In this document: positions 16,156 through 26,558 of the stretch, piece after piece
How positions within the stretch are numbered: position 1 is the stretch's first letter
How the letters are laid out: each line of letters begins with the position of its first letter
NCBI RefSeq assembly: GCF_947494055.1
Contig: NZ_CANLTR010000025.1
Span: 1 to 50,245 of the forward strand
Length of the DNA stretch: 50,245 nt
Reading direction: 5' to 3'
DNA from: an uncultured Jannaschia sp.
GTDB taxonomy: Bacteria; Pseudomonadota; Alphaproteobacteria; Rhodobacterales; Rhodobacteraceae
The notes under the pieces: model-generated
What the model saw: only the letters and a program-made list of their open reading frames with translations
Databases searched by the model: none
Told to the model about the DNA's origin: nothing
Program-made: the position numbers and the translations under genes

Positions 16156-17016
16156 TCAGCGGAACGTGTTTTCGAGCGTGCCGAGGCCGGTGATGGTCAT
16201 GCTGACGACATCACCCTGCTTGAGGAACCGTGGCGGATCGAACCCGATGCCGACGCCGGCCGGCGTTCCGGTGACGATGACGTCGCCCGGAACCAGCGTC
16301 AGCCCCGACGAGATCGTCTCCACGAGGCTCGGGATGTCGAAGATCAGGTCGCGCGTGTTCGAACGCTGCCGGACTTCCCCGTTGACCCGTGTCTCGAGGT
16401 CGAGGTTCTCGGGGTCGATCTCGTCGGCGGTCGCGATCCAGGGACCCATCGGGCAGAACGTGTCGAGCGCCTTGCCCATGAACCATTGCTTGTGACGCTT
16501 CTGGCGATCACGGGCCGTCACGTCGTTGACGATCGTGTAGCCCCAGATGTGCTCGTAGGCGCGCTCCCGCGGGATGTTGCGGCCGGGCTTGCCGATGATC
16601 AGCGCAAGCTCGATCTCGTAATCCACCTCGCTCGTGATTTCGGGGTGGAGGAGCACGTCCGCGCCCGGGCCGACGATGGATGTCGCGGGCTTGGTGAAGA
16701 CGGCGGGATACTCGTCGACCTCCGCGCCCTTCACCGCGCCCGCTTCGTAGCCGCTGCCGGAGAACTCGCGCGCATGTTCGCGATAGTTCTTTCCCACGCA
16801 GAAGAGGTTGCGGGGCGGATTGGGCAGCGGCGCCTCGATGGTGACGTTCTCGAGCGGTATCGGGTCGCCTGCGGGACGAAGACGGTCGCGGAGATTGTCG
16901 AAATCCTCGATCAGACGCACCATGTCCGTCTGCGCCGGATCGAGCGCACGCACCGCGCCGTCCTCGACGCGGCCGATCCGGGTCTCACCGTTCTTGCTGT
17001 AGCGAACCAGTTTCAT
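16156..17016 (-). CDS. Fumarylacetoacetate hydrolase family protein
   Basis: A 286-residue FAH-fold enzyme. NLFCVGKNYREHAREF opens the catalytic domain; metal ligands lie in TSEVDYEIELALIIGK (Glu-x-Asp) and in the following NDVTARDRQ region. The segment VTGTPAGVGIGFDPPRFLKQ, then GDVVSMTITGLGTLENTF, completes the signature. Members hydrolyse or decarboxylate acylpyruvates and 2-hydroxy-dienoic acids in aromatic degradation. The ATG at 17016 gives the usual MKLVRYS start. It is preceded by the alpha/beta hydrolase gene with a 25-base gap. The substrate is inferred only as an oxo-acid. Confidence 0.9.
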   Translation of the reverse strand: MKLVRYSKNGETRIGRVEDGAVRALDPAQTDMVRLIEDFDNLRDRLRPAGDPIPLENVTIEAPLPNPPRNLFCVGKNYREHAREFSGSGYEAGAVKGAEVDEYPAVFTKPATSIVGPGADVLLHPEITSEVDYEIELALIIGKPGRNIPRERAYEHIWGYTIVNDVTARDRQKRHKQWFMGKALDTFCPMGPWIATADEIDPENLDLETRVNGEVRQRSNTRDLIFDIPSLVETISSGLTLVPGDVIVTGTPAGVGIGFDPPRFLKQGDVVSMTITGLGTLENTFR

Positions 17017-17041
17017 CGGAAATCCCTTCCTGTCCTTCGGA

Positions 17042-17974
17042 TCAGCTTGCCTCACCGCGGTATTCCGGCGCGGGCCGGCTGTAGAACGAATGGAGAATCT
17101 GATAGACCAGAAGGAAGTTCTTCTGGGCGAAGGAGGCATGGGCGATGCCGGGCATCACCGTGAACTCCTTGTCGGCGTTCGGCAGTAGCTTGAAGAACGC
17201 GAGCAGGTCGTCCATCCCGGCGATGCCGTCGTATTCGCCCCGCAGGATCGCGGTCGCCATCGGCAGCTTTTCGGGATCGACCAGCGGCAGGTTCGCGCAC
17301 ATGTCGATGTAGGTGCCGTTCGGCATGGAATCGTCCAGTGCCAGCACCTGGTCGATGAAGGGCTGGGCGAAGCGCTCGTGGACGGTTCCGGGATGGTCGC
17401 GTTCGAAGATCGACCACATGAACGTCTCGTTCGTCGGCCGCCGGGTGGTGCCGCGCCACTGGTCGAGCTTCTTGCGGCGCTCCGTGAGCGTCGGGCTGCC
17501 GTCTCCGGTCCAGACCATGGCGTCGAGCGCGAGGCGCGAGACGCGGTCGGGATGGTTCTGGGCGAAGGCCGCGGCGCGGAGCGCGCCCGAGGAGATCCCG
17601 TAGACGAGCAGCGGTCCGGGGGTGTGTTCGCGGATATGGTCGGACGCGGCGGCGGCGTCGGCGGCGCCGTCTGCGATGGTCGCCCACACGTCATCACCCT
17701 TGTAGGAACGGCCGTAGCCCCGGCAGTCGAAGCACCAGGTATGGAAGCCGCGCGTGGCGAACCAGTCCATGGCCGAGGCTTCGGGCATCCCCTCGACTTG
17801 GAGGTCGAAGGTAGGCTGGCTCGCCATGGACGAGCCATGGATGAACAGGATCGTGCCGCGGGTCGGGCCATCGGCGGAGCTCGGCTTTTCCCAGAGGAAG
17901 ATCTCCTCGCCCTGGGAGGTGGTGCGATGCGCGCGCCCCTCGGTCCTGATCGTGTGGCGCATGTCGTCCGTCAT
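17042..17974 (-). CDS. Alpha/beta hydrolase
   Basis: A 310-residue cytoplasmic alpha/beta hydrolase. HGSSMASQPTFD forms the oxyanion region, GISSGA the nucleophile elbow, the acid is likely in LRGEYDGIAGMDD and the His in PGIAHASFAQKN. No signal peptide is present. In the cluster with FAH, aldo/keto reductase and a Tct importer it is likely an ester or C-C bond hydrolase in the same pathway. The substrate cannot be named. Confidence 0.85.
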   Translation of the reverse strand: MTDDMRHTIRTEGRAHRTTSQGEEIFLWEKPSSADGPTRGTILFIHGSSMASQPTFDLQVEGMPEASAMDWFATRGFHTWCFDCRGYGRSYKGDDVWATIADGAADAAAASDHIREHTPGPLLVYGISSGALRAAAFAQNHPDRVSRLALDAMVWTGDGSPTLTERRKKLDQWRGTTRRPTNETFMWSIFERDHPGTVHERFAQPFIDQVLALDDSMPNGTYIDMCANLPLVDPEKLPMATAILRGEYDGIAGMDDLLAFFKLLPNADKEFTVMPGIAHASFAQKNFLLVYQILHSFYSRPAPEYRGEAS

Positions 17975-18017
17975 ATGATGTCCTATCGTTCGTCGCGGAT
18001 GGATCGTGTGTCGCGGT

Positions 18018-19001
<984 letters not shown>

Positions 19002-19095
19002 CTTTGACTCTCCTGGGGATGTCATTGGCTGGGCCCTGAGCCGAGGGGCTCGGCTCGGTGGGACGCAAAGCGGAACGCGCGTTCTCGAAGCGACG

Positions 19096-20376
19096 TCATG
19101 CGCGGTCGAATTCGAGGATGTGCAGCCCGCGATTGCGGTCGAGCAGGTAGATGAGGCCGTCGTCGCCCACGGCGACGTCGTTCGATTGCGGGCTCGGCTC
19201 GCCGCCCATGGGCTCCGGGATGAAAAAGCCGACTTCTTCGGGAAGCTCCGGGTCCCTGGCATCGACGATCCGCAGGCCCCCGGAGAACCAGGCCGCGTAG
19301 ATCAGTGTCGTATCGAGGCGCTCGTGAAACTGGTGGGCGCCGAAGCGACCGGGGGCGCGGCTGAATGGCGAGTCGGACTCGCTGAGATTGAAGATGGAGA
19401 GCGGCTTGAGATTGCTCCGATCCGTGACGTCGAAGAACCAGAGAAAGCCGTGCAGGCGGCCGTGCAGATGGTCGTGCTCCTCGTCGATTGCGGCGGCGAT
19501 CCGGCGGCCGCCGATCGGCGCCTCGAAGGGCATCACCGTATGGGTCGGCTCCGGGATCGCGGGATGGTAGTCGTAGCTGCCGACGGTCCGCAGCTTCGTC
19601 AGGTCGCTGGCATCGATCACCCGGATGCCCGCGTGCCAGACGGAGGCCCAGAGTTCGTCCCCGCAGCGCATCGCGTGATGGAGCCGGTGACGGACGCCGG
19701 GCCAGTTGGGACGCTCGCCGCCCGCGACGTGCTGGCCGGGCATCCACCAACGCGAGACTTCCTCGGGACGCGAAGGATCGGCAAGGTCGTAGACGACGAG
19801 AATGTTGCCGACATACCCTTCCATCTCGGTCGAGATGTAGGCGTGGCGCGCATCGGCGTCGAAGCGGTGCACGCCGACGCCGCCGGTCCTGTGATGCGTC
19901 AGAAGACGGGGGCGGGAACGGTCCGCGATGTCCCAGACCCTGAATCCGCCCTCGCCATAGGCCTCGTTCGCCATCTGCCTGAGGCGGGGCAGGTCGCCCT
20001 CCTCCACGCCGATGCGTGACGCGAGCTCAGCGGCGCTCGGCGGACGGCCCAGCTCGGTGGCGAGCGCCGCCTCCGCGCTCGGAAGGGACTTGGCGCGGCG
20101 CTTGGCGTGCCGGTCGTTCTGCTCGACGTTGGTGATCATCAGGTCGCCCGTGACGCGGACCTTGTGCGTATGCGATGCATCGCCGTCGAGCCGGATCTCC
20201 GCGGCGATCTTCGGGCGGCTTCGATCCGTGACGTCGACGATGGTGGTGCCGAAGGGCGGCTTCATGTGACCGATGAAGACGTGATCGCCGTCCACGACGA
20301 CCTGCCCGCCGCCGGCGATGTCGAGCACGCCCACCTGGCGCACCCCTCGGGCGAGACGAGGTTCAGCGTGGCTCAT
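19096..20376 (-). CDS. LVIVD-repeat beta-propeller-like protein
   Basis: A 426-residue protein built from LVIVD-type repeats ([79 protein letters not shown]), which form a probable beta propeller. No signal peptide is seen. Residues about 92-137 are an alpha-helical insert ([20 protein letters not shown]) that resembles sigma-70 region 3. It overlaps tctA by 14 bases and so is translationally coupled to the transporter. The molecular function is unknown. Confidence 0.82.
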   Translation of the reverse strand: MSHAEPRLARGVRQVGVLDIAGGGQVVVDGDHVFIGHMKPPFGTTIVDVTDRSRPKIAAEIRLDGDASHTHKVRVTGDLMITNVEQNDRHAKRRAKSLPSAEAALATELGRPPSAAELASRIGVEEGDLPRLRQMANEAYGEGGFRVWDIADRSRPRLLTHHRTGGVGVHRFDADARHAYISTEMEGYVGNILVVYDLADPSRPEEVSRWWMPGQHVAGGERPNWPGVRHRLHHAMRCGDELWASVWHAGIRVIDASDLTKLRTVGSYDYHPAIPEPTHTVMPFEAPIGGRRIAAAIDEEHDHLHGRLHGFLWFFDVTDRSNLKPLSIFNLSESDSPFSRAPGRFGAHQFHERLDTTLIYAAWFSGGLRIVDARDPELPEEVGFFIPEPMGGEPSPQSNDVAVGDDGLIYLLDRNRGLHILEFDRA

Positions 20377-21904
20377 CGCCGAACCCCTTCTGGATCTCGT
20401 TGGTCCGCTCGCCGCGCCTGCGCCACCAGCTCGTGGCCGGGGGCAACGCGAGGCTGAGCACCAGCAGCACCCAGAGCAGGTTGCCGATGTTCGAGGAGAA
20501 CAACACCATCGGGTCGTTGTTCGAGATCCGCATCGCGAGCAGGAACGACCGCTCGATCAGCGGACCGAGGATGACGCCGATCAGAATGGCCGCGACGTGG
20601 TAGCCGGTTTTGCGCGCGACGTAGCCGATGATCCCGAACGCGACAGCGACGCTCATGTCGAAGAGGAACCCCCGCGGAACGAAGGCGCCCACGAGCGTGA
20701 AGGCCACGATGAACGGGGCGAGGTAGACCGTCGAGATGACGGTGACGCGCGACATGTACCGGACCATCGGGAACATGAACGGGATCATCAGGATGTACGA
20801 GACCGCCATCGCCGCGATCACGCCGTAGGCAAGCTCCGGCTGCTCGACGAAGAGCCGCGGTCCGAAGGGCACGCCGTGGAACTGCAGAACGATCATCATG
20901 ACGGCGGCCGTGCTGCCGCCGGGCACCCCGATGGCGAGCAAGGGCACCAGCGTTCCCGTCGTGACTCCGTTATTGGCGGATTCCGGCGCGATGACGCCTT
21001 GAGGATGTCCGGTTCCGAAGAGCTCGGGCGTCTTGGAGAAGAACTGGCTCTGTTGGTAGGCAACGAAGGACGCGATGCTTGCACCGGCTCCGGGCAGTAC
21101 GCCGATGACCAGACCCAGGATCGCAGTCCAAGTGATCTGCCACCAATGACGGAAGGCGTTGAAGATCTCCCGGCTGCTCTCGCCCCAAGACGGCGGAGCG
21201 GTGGGCCGGTCGCTGTCGCTGACGACCGTTTTCTGCTCCAGCATGACGAACGCCTCGGAGATGGCGAAGAGACCGATGAGCGCCGGCACCAGCGGGACGC
21301 CGTCGAAAAGCTCCAGGAACCCGAACGTCCCGCGCGGTGTGGCGTAGATGTGGTCCGCGCCCATGGCGCCGAGCATCAGGCCGAAGGCTCCCGCGATCAG
21401 ACCCTTCAGCATGTCCTTGGCGGCAATAGACGCGATCAGAGCCAGGCCGAACAGCATCACCACGACCAGTTCGACGCTGTGGATGTAGTAGCCGACCTGC
21501 GACAGCACCGGCAGGGCGAAGAGCGTCACGATGGCGCTGATCAGGCCGCCGAGGACCGATGCGACGAAGCACAGGGCGAGCGCACGCACCGCTTGCCCCT
21601 TCTTCGTCATCGGATAGCCGTCGAGGGTCGTCGCGGCGGCCCCCCCGGTGCCCGGAATGTTGACGAGAATGGCGGGAACGCCCCCGCCGAGATGCGATGC
21701 GCAGTAGAGCGCAACCATGAAGACGAGCGCCACTTCGACGTCGAGGGCGAGCGTCAGCGGCAGCAGGATGATGATGGTGTTGTGCGCGGCGAAGCCCGGA
21801 ACGGCGCCGGCGACGAGGCCGACCGCGATGGCCGGGATCATGATCCACCAGAGGCTGAAGGCGTGGCCGATGAGACCGGCGAGGGTGTCGAGTTCGTAGA
21901 GCAT
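20363..21904 (-). CDS. tctA: Tripartite tricarboxylate transporter, large membrane subunit TctA
   Basis: A 513-residue polytopic protein with about 12 helices. Signature segments: GLVAGAVPGFAAHNTIIILL, ALYCASHLGGGVPAILVNIP and GTGGAAATTLDGYPMTKKGQ in the N-half, and GVLPGAGASIASFVAYQQSQ and ESANNGVTTGTLVPLLAIGV in the second half. It forms the main channel of a Tct secondary importer with TctB and the binding protein TctC. ATG at 21904 shares one base with the TctB stop (TGATG). Confidence 0.94.
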   Translation of the reverse strand: MLYELDTLAGLIGHAFSLWWIMIPAIAVGLVAGAVPGFAAHNTIIILLPLTLALDVEVALVFMVALYCASHLGGGVPAILVNIPGTGGAAATTLDGYPMTKKGQAVRALALCFVASVLGGLISAIVTLFALPVLSQVGYYIHSVELVVVMLFGLALIASIAAKDMLKGLIAGAFGLMLGAMGADHIYATPRGTFGFLELFDGVPLVPALIGLFAISEAFVMLEQKTVVSDSDRPTAPPSWGESSREIFNAFRHWWQITWTAILGLVIGVLPGAGASIASFVAYQQSQFFSKTPELFGTGHPQGVIAPESANNGVTTGTLVPLLAIGVPGGSTAAVMMIVLQFHGVPFGPRLFVEQPELAYGVIAAMAVSYILMIPFMFPMVRYMSRVTVISTVYLAPFIVAFTLVGAFVPRGFLFDMSVAVAFGIIGYVARKTGYHVAAILIGVILGPLIERSFLLAMRISNNDPMVLFSSNIGNLLWVLLVLSLALPPATSWWRRRGERTNEIQKGFGDEPR

Positions 21905-22401
21905 CAGAACACCGCCTGCACGAGCCGCTCGAAGGGGCCTTCGGGGAAGTTCGTGTCGAGAAGGACGATGAAGAAGAGCCAGCCGGTGAGCGCCCCTGTT
22001 CCCGCGACGGCCAGTGCTCGCGAGACAGGACGCACCCCGAGCACGAGAAACGAGACCGAGAGGAAAGCGAAGGTCGTCAGTGTGAACCCGAGCCAGGGCA
22101 CCACGGCGAGGGTGCCGAGCATGAGCAGGAAGAAGATGCCGCGTCCTATGAGCGAAGCGGGTGGACCGACGAAGTCCCCCAGGCCGAGACTGTATCTGCC
22201 GGCAAGAAATCCCAGAGCGACGCGGACGAAATAGATCGCCACGAGCAGGAGGAGCATGCCGGCGAGGATGGCCCCGCTCAGCTGCGCTTCCAGCGGGAAT
22301 TCGTGAACCGACCACACGTAGTAGAGGGCGTAGGCTGCCGCGCAGGCCGGAAGGATGAGATCCGCACCGACAGGCTTCTTAGGACGATCTTTCTCTGACA
22401 T
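21904..22401 (-). CDS. tctB: Tripartite tricarboxylate transporter, small subunit TctB
   Basis: A 165-residue membrane protein with four hydrophobic segments (ILPACAAAYALYYVW, GAILAGMLLLLVAIYFVRVA, IFFLLMLGTLAVVPWLGFT, ALAVAGTGALTGWLFFIVLL), as in TctB. Sequence conservation in this family is low, so the call rests on topology and on its position between tctC and tctA. Confidence 0.88.
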   Translation of the reverse strand: MSEKDRPKKPVGADLILPACAAAYALYYVWSVHEFPLEAQLSGAILAGMLLLLVAIYFVRVALGFLAGRYSLGLGDFVGPPASLIGRGIFFLLMLGTLAVVPWLGFTLTTFAFLSVSFLVLGVRPVSRALAVAGTGALTGWLFFIVLLDTNFPEGPFERLVQAVF

Positions 22402-22498
22402 GACACTCCCGCCGCTTGGTATCAGCGCGCCCCGCCCGTGCGGGGTTGGCCGGTCTGCGGCCCGCGCGACGCATCGGCGCGCGAGCCAGGGGAATGGA

Positions 22499-23518
22499 CT
22501 ATTCGCCGGTCAGAAGGTCGCGATACTGGATCGCGAGTTCGCGCGTCTCGGCGGCTTCCTGCATGGCCTCTTCCTGGTTGCCCGGGTCGATGAACTCGGC
22601 GGGGACGCCGGATGCCCGGACCGCCTCGATGTATTCCGGATCCTCCAGCGTCTGGCGCATGGTCTGCTTGAGGATCTCGATAAGCTCCGGGTTCTCCGCG
22701 ATCGCGTCGGCCTGGACCGCCCAGGCGCGCGAACTGGTCAGCGGAGGCAGGTCCGTGCCTGCCACTTCGTTGACCGTCGGCGCGTCGTTCGTCTGGTCCG
22801 GCACGGGGTTCTCGTCGGCGAAGATCCCGAGAACGCGAGCCTCCTCGCCGAACGTGATGGGATTTGCGAGCGGTAACGCGGAGGCGTCAACCTCACCCGT
22901 GATCGCCGCCATCGCCGTGGGATTTCCACCGCCGAACGGGATCAGGTTGAACTCTGCGCCCGTCGCCTCGCCAAGCGCCAGCATCCCGATCGTGGCAGGA
23001 TGCGGAAGCCGGCTCACCGATATGGTGACCGGACGCGTCTTGGCCTCCTCGATCAGCTGTTCCAATGTCTCGAAGGGAGAATTGGCGCCAACCCAGATCG
23101 CCATTGGTTCGGTACTGGTCTTCTGAATGTAGACAATGTCCTCACCAATCTCGACCGGTACGTCCTGCAGTTCGAGCATGATGACTTCCGGACCGATGTT
23201 CGAGAACAGAAGGTTGCTCGGCGACGCATCGCCCCGCATGTAGAATTCGTAACCGACCTGGCCCGCGGCGCCCGGGTAATAGCTGAACTCGACATTGCGT
23301 GGCAGGTACTTGTTCCAGACCTGCGCGAAGCTCCGTGCATCACGATCGGCGCCGCCGCCTTCGCCAGTCGGGATCGTCACGCTGATATTGCCCTCGGGGA
23401 AGTCCTGCGCGAAGGAGGGACTGATCCCGAGGGACAGGGCGCCCAGCAACATGGCCGCCGCGCACGACGTCTTGGCAACGAGCTTCTTCCGGTATGGCAT
23501 CTTTGTGCAGACTGACAT
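22499..23518 (-). CDS. tctC: Tripartite tricarboxylate transporter substrate-binding protein TctC
   Basis: A 339-residue periplasmic binding protein of the TctC/Bug family. A Sec signal peptide (residues about 1-31, cut near PSFAQ-DFPEG) precedes the mature domain: VTIPTGEGGGADRDARSFAQ (ligand loop), YYPGAAGQVGYEFY, LPLANPITFGEEARVLGIFA. ATG at 23518 is supported by aagggagaagaa just upstream. It is the first gene of the minus-strand cluster and divergent from the GntR regulator, and it fixes the specificity of uptake. The ligand is probably an organic acid. Confidence 0.93.
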   Translation of the reverse strand: MSVCTKMPYRKKLVAKTSCAAAMLLGALSLGISPSFAQDFPEGNISVTIPTGEGGGADRDARSFAQVWNKYLPRNVEFSYYPGAAGQVGYEFYMRGDASPSNLLFSNIGPEVIMLELQDVPVEIGEDIVYIQKTSTEPMAIWVGANSPFETLEQLIEEAKTRPVTISVSRLPHPATIGMLALGEATGAEFNLIPFGGGNPTAMAAITGEVDASALPLANPITFGEEARVLGIFADENPVPDQTNDAPTVNEVAGTDLPPLTSSRAWAVQADAIAENPELIEILKQTMRQTLEDPEYIEAVRASGVPAEFIDPGNQEEAMQEAAETRELAIQYRDLLTGE

Positions 23519-23551
23519 TTTCTTCTCCCTTGGGTGGCAAAAGCCTTTTTC

Positions 23552-23571
23552 GGTCACCGTAAAGGTTGACC
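23552..23571. promoter_or_regulatory. GGTCA-N10-TGACC inverted repeat between tctC and gntR
   Basis: The inverted repeat lies in the 85-base divergent promoter region between tctC (23518) and the GntR regulator (23604). It is a candidate operator for that regulator; the half-site is plausible for a FadR-type protein but unproven. Confidence 0.35.
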
Positions 23572-23603
23572 ATTTTGAAACCAAAGGTATGATCTGATCT
23601 GCA

Positions 23604-24341
23604 ATGCGTCAACCAATTAATCCTCCCGGGAATCCTATATCGCCGTCCGATCGCGCCTTGGCGGAGTTGCGCCGGATGCTCGAAGAGGAGGTGTTCACGC
23701 CGGGAACCCGGTTGCCGACGGAGCGCGTCCTGTCCGAACGGCTGGCCGTGAGCCGTGCCACATTGCGCAAGGCGCTCGACCGGCTCGAGCTTGAGGGCGC
23801 GATCGTCCGCAAGGTCGGAAGTGGCACGTTCGTCGGCATCTCCAGTGACGCGAAGGCGCCTCTGGCGGGGGCGTCTCCGCTCGAACTCATGGATGCCCGG
23901 CAACTTCTGGAACCTGTTCTGACGCGCGAGGCGGCCTTGAGGGCGCGGGAGGACGATCTCCGGAAGCTCCGGACCTGTATCGAGCGCGCCGAAGCGGCGG
24001 ACGCCTTCGCGGAGTTCGAGGAATGGGACATGGCCTTTCACGACGCGGTCGCCCACGCGACGCAGAATGCGGTGTTCGTCGCGTTGATGGCGAACATGCG
24101 CGGGATGCGGAGCACGCCGGAATGGGATCGGCTCAAGCGCGCTTCGTTCGGTCCGGACCTCCACAGGCAGTACCAGGGCGAGCATCTCGCCATCCTTCAG
24201 GCGCTGGTGGCACGGGATCCCGCAGCCGCGGCAGGAGCGATGTTCAAGCACCTGCAAAGCGTTCGCCACACGATGGCCGGCTACACACTGTACAATCCGG
24301 CGCCGCCAGAGCTTCCAACCCGCGAAAGTACATTCGAATGA
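23604..24341 (+). CDS. GntR/FadR-family transcriptional regulator
   Basis: A 245-residue regulator. An N-terminal winged helix (RLPTERVLSERLAVSRATLR, ALDRLELEGAIVRK, GSGTFVG) is followed by an FCD ligand domain with His/Asp metal-binding residues (EEWDMAFHDAVAHATQNAVF, GEHLAILQALVARDPAAAA). FCD-type regulators usually sense organic acids of the pathway they control. It is divergent from tctC, and its stop overlaps the CitE-like start (ATGA). It most likely controls the Tct/FAH cluster. Confidence 0.92.
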   Translation: MRQPINPPGNPISPSDRALAELRRMLEEEVFTPGTRLPTERVLSERLAVSRATLRKALDRLELEGAIVRKVGSGTFVGISSDAKAPLAGASPLELMDARQLLEPVLTREAALRAREDDLRKLRTCIERAEAADAFAEFEEWDMAFHDAVAHATQNAVFVALMANMRGMRSTPEWDRLKRASFGPDLHRQYQGEHLAILQALVARDPAAAAGAMFKHLQSVRHTMAGYTLYNPAPPELPTRESTFE

Positions 24342-25195
24342 CCCATGCCGCCCCCTCATCCTGGCGAAGCCTGCTCTTCGTTCCTGCGACGCGGCCGGAC
24401 AGGTTCTCCAAAGCGCTTGCGAGCGGCGCGGATGCGGTCTGTGTCGATCTGGAGGATGCGGTCGCGCCCGGCGAGAAGGACGCAGCCCGTGCGGCGGCAA
24501 TTTCGTTTCTGGCCGCAAAAGAAAGGGGGCCTGACCGCGTCGTTCGGATCAATTCCCTCCGCACACTGGACGGGTTGAGGGACATCCTCGCACTGAACGA
24601 GGCCGGCCTGCGCTCGGGCCTCGTCGCCGTGCCGAAGGTCGGCTCGGCGGAAGAGGTCGACCTACTACTGGACCATGTTCCGGAAGACCTGGATATCGTC
24701 GCGCAAATCGAGACCTTGCAGGGCGTCCGCAATGCCGCGGCGATTGCCGCCGCATGCCCGCGCGTCTGCGCCATCATGTTCGGCGGGCTCGATCTCGCGG
24801 GTGAACTGGGGGTTCCGCCCGGGTGGGAAGCGCTGCTTCAGGCCCGGCTCGCAGTGGCCTATGCCGCGGCGGAAGCCAAGCTGCCTGCGCTCGACATGCC
24901 GTTCCCGGACGTGTCGAACCTGGAGGAATGCGGGGCGGAGGCGGCGCGGGCGCAGGCCCTTGGGTTCACCGCCAAGATGGCGATCCATCCCACCCAGCTT
25001 CCGGCCATCCACGATGCGTTCACCCCCAGTGCCGCCGATGTCGCGTGGGCCGAACGGCTGCTCGAGAGTTTCGAGCGGGCAGGCGGGGGCGTTGCCTTGC
25101 TCGACGGCAAGATGATCGAGCGCCCTGTCGTGCGAAACGCCGAGAGGCTTCTCACCAGGGCGCGGCGCAATCCGTCCCCGGCGGGTGGCGACTGA
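24338..25195 (+). CDS. CitE/HpcH-family CoA-ester lyase or aldolase
   Basis: A 285-residue (beta/alpha)8 barrel enzyme of the HpcH/HpaI/CitE family. SLLFVPATRPDRFSKA, AVCVDLEDAVAPGEKD, Arg in VRINSL, Glu in IETLQGVRNAAAIA and FGGLDLAGELG supply the Mg-binding acids and substrate residues; the C-terminal segment GFTAKMAIHPTQLPAIHDAF is typical of CitE-like lyases. It cleaves or forms a C-C bond in a malyl- or citramalyl-type substrate in characterised relatives. It is co-translated with the GntR regulator and probably serves the same pathway as the Tct cluster. Confidence 0.88.
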   Translation: MTHAAPSSWRSLLFVPATRPDRFSKALASGADAVCVDLEDAVAPGEKDAARAAAISFLAAKERGPDRVVRINSLRTLDGLRDILALNEAGLRSGLVAVPKVGSAEEVDLLLDHVPEDLDIVAQIETLQGVRNAAAIAAACPRVCAIMFGGLDLAGELGVPPGWEALLQARLAVAYAAAEAKLPALDMPFPDVSNLEECGAEAARAQALGFTAKMAIHPTQLPAIHDAFTPSAADVAWAERLLESFERAGGGVALLDGKMIERPVVRNAERLLTRARRNPSPAGGD

Positions 25196-25490
25196 ACGCC
25201 GAACGCCTCATTCAATGACGCTATGGTACACAGACGGACGCTTTGAGAGCATCGATCCGACGAAGAGCATCTTGCAAATTCTAGCAAGTCCTCAGCATCC
25301 GCGGCATTCACGACGATAACTACTTCGCTGTCAAAGTTGGATCGTATTGGTGGTTCGAATCCAGGACTCAAACAGGGTGCAGTGTGTCCGCGATGAAAAC
25401 GACCGCGACTGGCATCCGTTCGTTCGGTGAAGCAAGCTGAAGTGGGGGAGGGCTCCCGACCATGACGAGGCAGCTGCGCAATCAAAGGAC
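25196..25490. other. Gap between the CitE-like and HWE kinase genes
   Basis: Both genes end here, tail to tail. A short CTTGC...GCAAG stem (25271-25288) is present but weak. No gene or convincing terminator is seen. Confidence 0.4.
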
Positions 25491-26555
25491 CTAGCTTTGC
25501 GCGACTGGCGCCTTGAGGACCCAACGAAGTCCCTCGGCGCGGAACTCCAGCTCCGCGGCCCCTCCGATCTCCATCGAGGTGTAGGAGCGCAGGAGTCGCG
25601 TCCCGAAGCTGTTTCGCGTCGGCGTCCCCACGGGCGGCCCGCCCCGTTCCTCCCATTCGAACGTCAGCGTTCCGTCCGCGAGATGCCACCGGATCGTGAC
25701 GACGCCCTCGTCGCGGGACAGCGCGCCGTATTTGGAGGCGTTCGTCGCGAGTTCGTGCAACGCCATGGCCAGGGCCAACCCGGCCTTCGACCACAGGTGC
25801 AGCTCGGGCCCGTCAATCCGCAGGTTCGAGCCGGCGAGGGTCCGGTAGGGCGCCATCACGTTCTCGACCAGAGCCCGCAGGGTCCCAGGATGCTCGGCAT
25901 GCCCGTTAAGCATCTGATGCGCCTCGGCCAGAGCACGGGTCCGCGCCTCGAACGCGTTCGCGAACGTCTCCAGATCGTTCGCCTCGCGCCGGGTCAGGCT
26001 CAGGATGCTCAGGATTTTCGCAAGCAGATTCTTTACCCGGTGGTCGAGCTCGGAGAGCAGAAAGCTCTGGTGCCGCTCCTTATGGCCCAGATCTTCGATC
26101 TGGTCGCGAACCTTGAGTTGCCGCCTCCGTGACCCGATCAGCGTGACGAGCGCGGTCCGGAGGGTCTGGGTTCGGGTGGGCCGCTGCAGGACGATGAGCT
26201 CAGTGCGTTCCAGCGCCCGTTCCGGAAGCCGCAGCCCCGGCGGCGTTCGCCCCGCATTGGCGACGAGCGCCAGGATCGGCAGCGCCGACCACGAGGGCTG
26301 GCCTTCGAGATGCCGCAACAGGGCCTCGCCCATGGCCCGATCGAGCGCTTCTTCCGTTACGATCAGCGAGACGCAATCCTTCGATATCTCCGCGGCAAGC
26401 CCGTCGACCCCGGCGACTACGACGGGATTGGCCCCTGCCTCCCGCGCGATTCCGGCCAGAATATCGGCGTCCCGACCGAGCGGCGCATAGATAAGGACGT
26501 TCGACCCTTCGGCACGGGGCGCCGTCGCCGACGGTCGCTCCTCGACGGCGATCAT
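25491..26555 (-). CDS. HWE-type histidine kinase with receiver-like N-terminal domain
   Basis: A 354-residue soluble kinase. Residues about 15-140 look like a degenerate receiver (NVLIYAPLGRDADILAGIAR, LIVTEEALDRAMGEAL, VLQRPTRTQTLRTAL). The phosphoacceptor His is in LSELDHRVKNLLAKILSILS, the N box is ALHELATNASKYGAL, and WEERGGPPV with SFGTRLLRSY matches the HWE/HisKA_2 kinases of alphaproteobacteria. No transmembrane segments are present. It lies 3 bases downstream of the KaiC-like gene and is surely in the same transcript. Confidence 0.9.
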   Translation of the reverse strand: MIAVEERPSATAPRAEGSNVLIYAPLGRDADILAGIAREAGANPVVVAGVDGLAAEISKDCVSLIVTEEALDRAMGEALLRHLEGQPSWSALPILALVANAGRTPPGLRLPERALERTELIVLQRPTRTQTLRTALVTLIGSRRRQLKVRDQIEDLGHKERHQSFLLSELDHRVKNLLAKILSILSLTRREANDLETFANAFEARTRALAEAHQMLNGHAEHPGTLRALVENVMAPYRTLAGSNLRIDGPELHLWSKAGLALAMALHELATNASKYGALSRDEGVVTIRWHLADGTLTFEWEERGGPPVGTPTRNSFGTRLLRSYTSMEIGGAAELEFRAEGLRWVLKAPVAQS

Positions 26556-26558
26556 GCC

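Noticed and set aside
20318-22234. 638-codon plus-strand frame opposite tctA/tctB
   Set aside because: His/Asp/Arg-rich shadow of the transporter genes.
23578-23591. AAACCAAAGGTATG near tctC/gntR as a fifth FixJ-type box
   Set aside because: The spacer is three bases instead of two, which breaks the symmetry of the other four.
25352-25362. GGTTCGAATCC, a tRNA T-loop-like sequence
   Set aside because: No 5-bp T stem, acceptor, D or anticodon arm could be folded around it.
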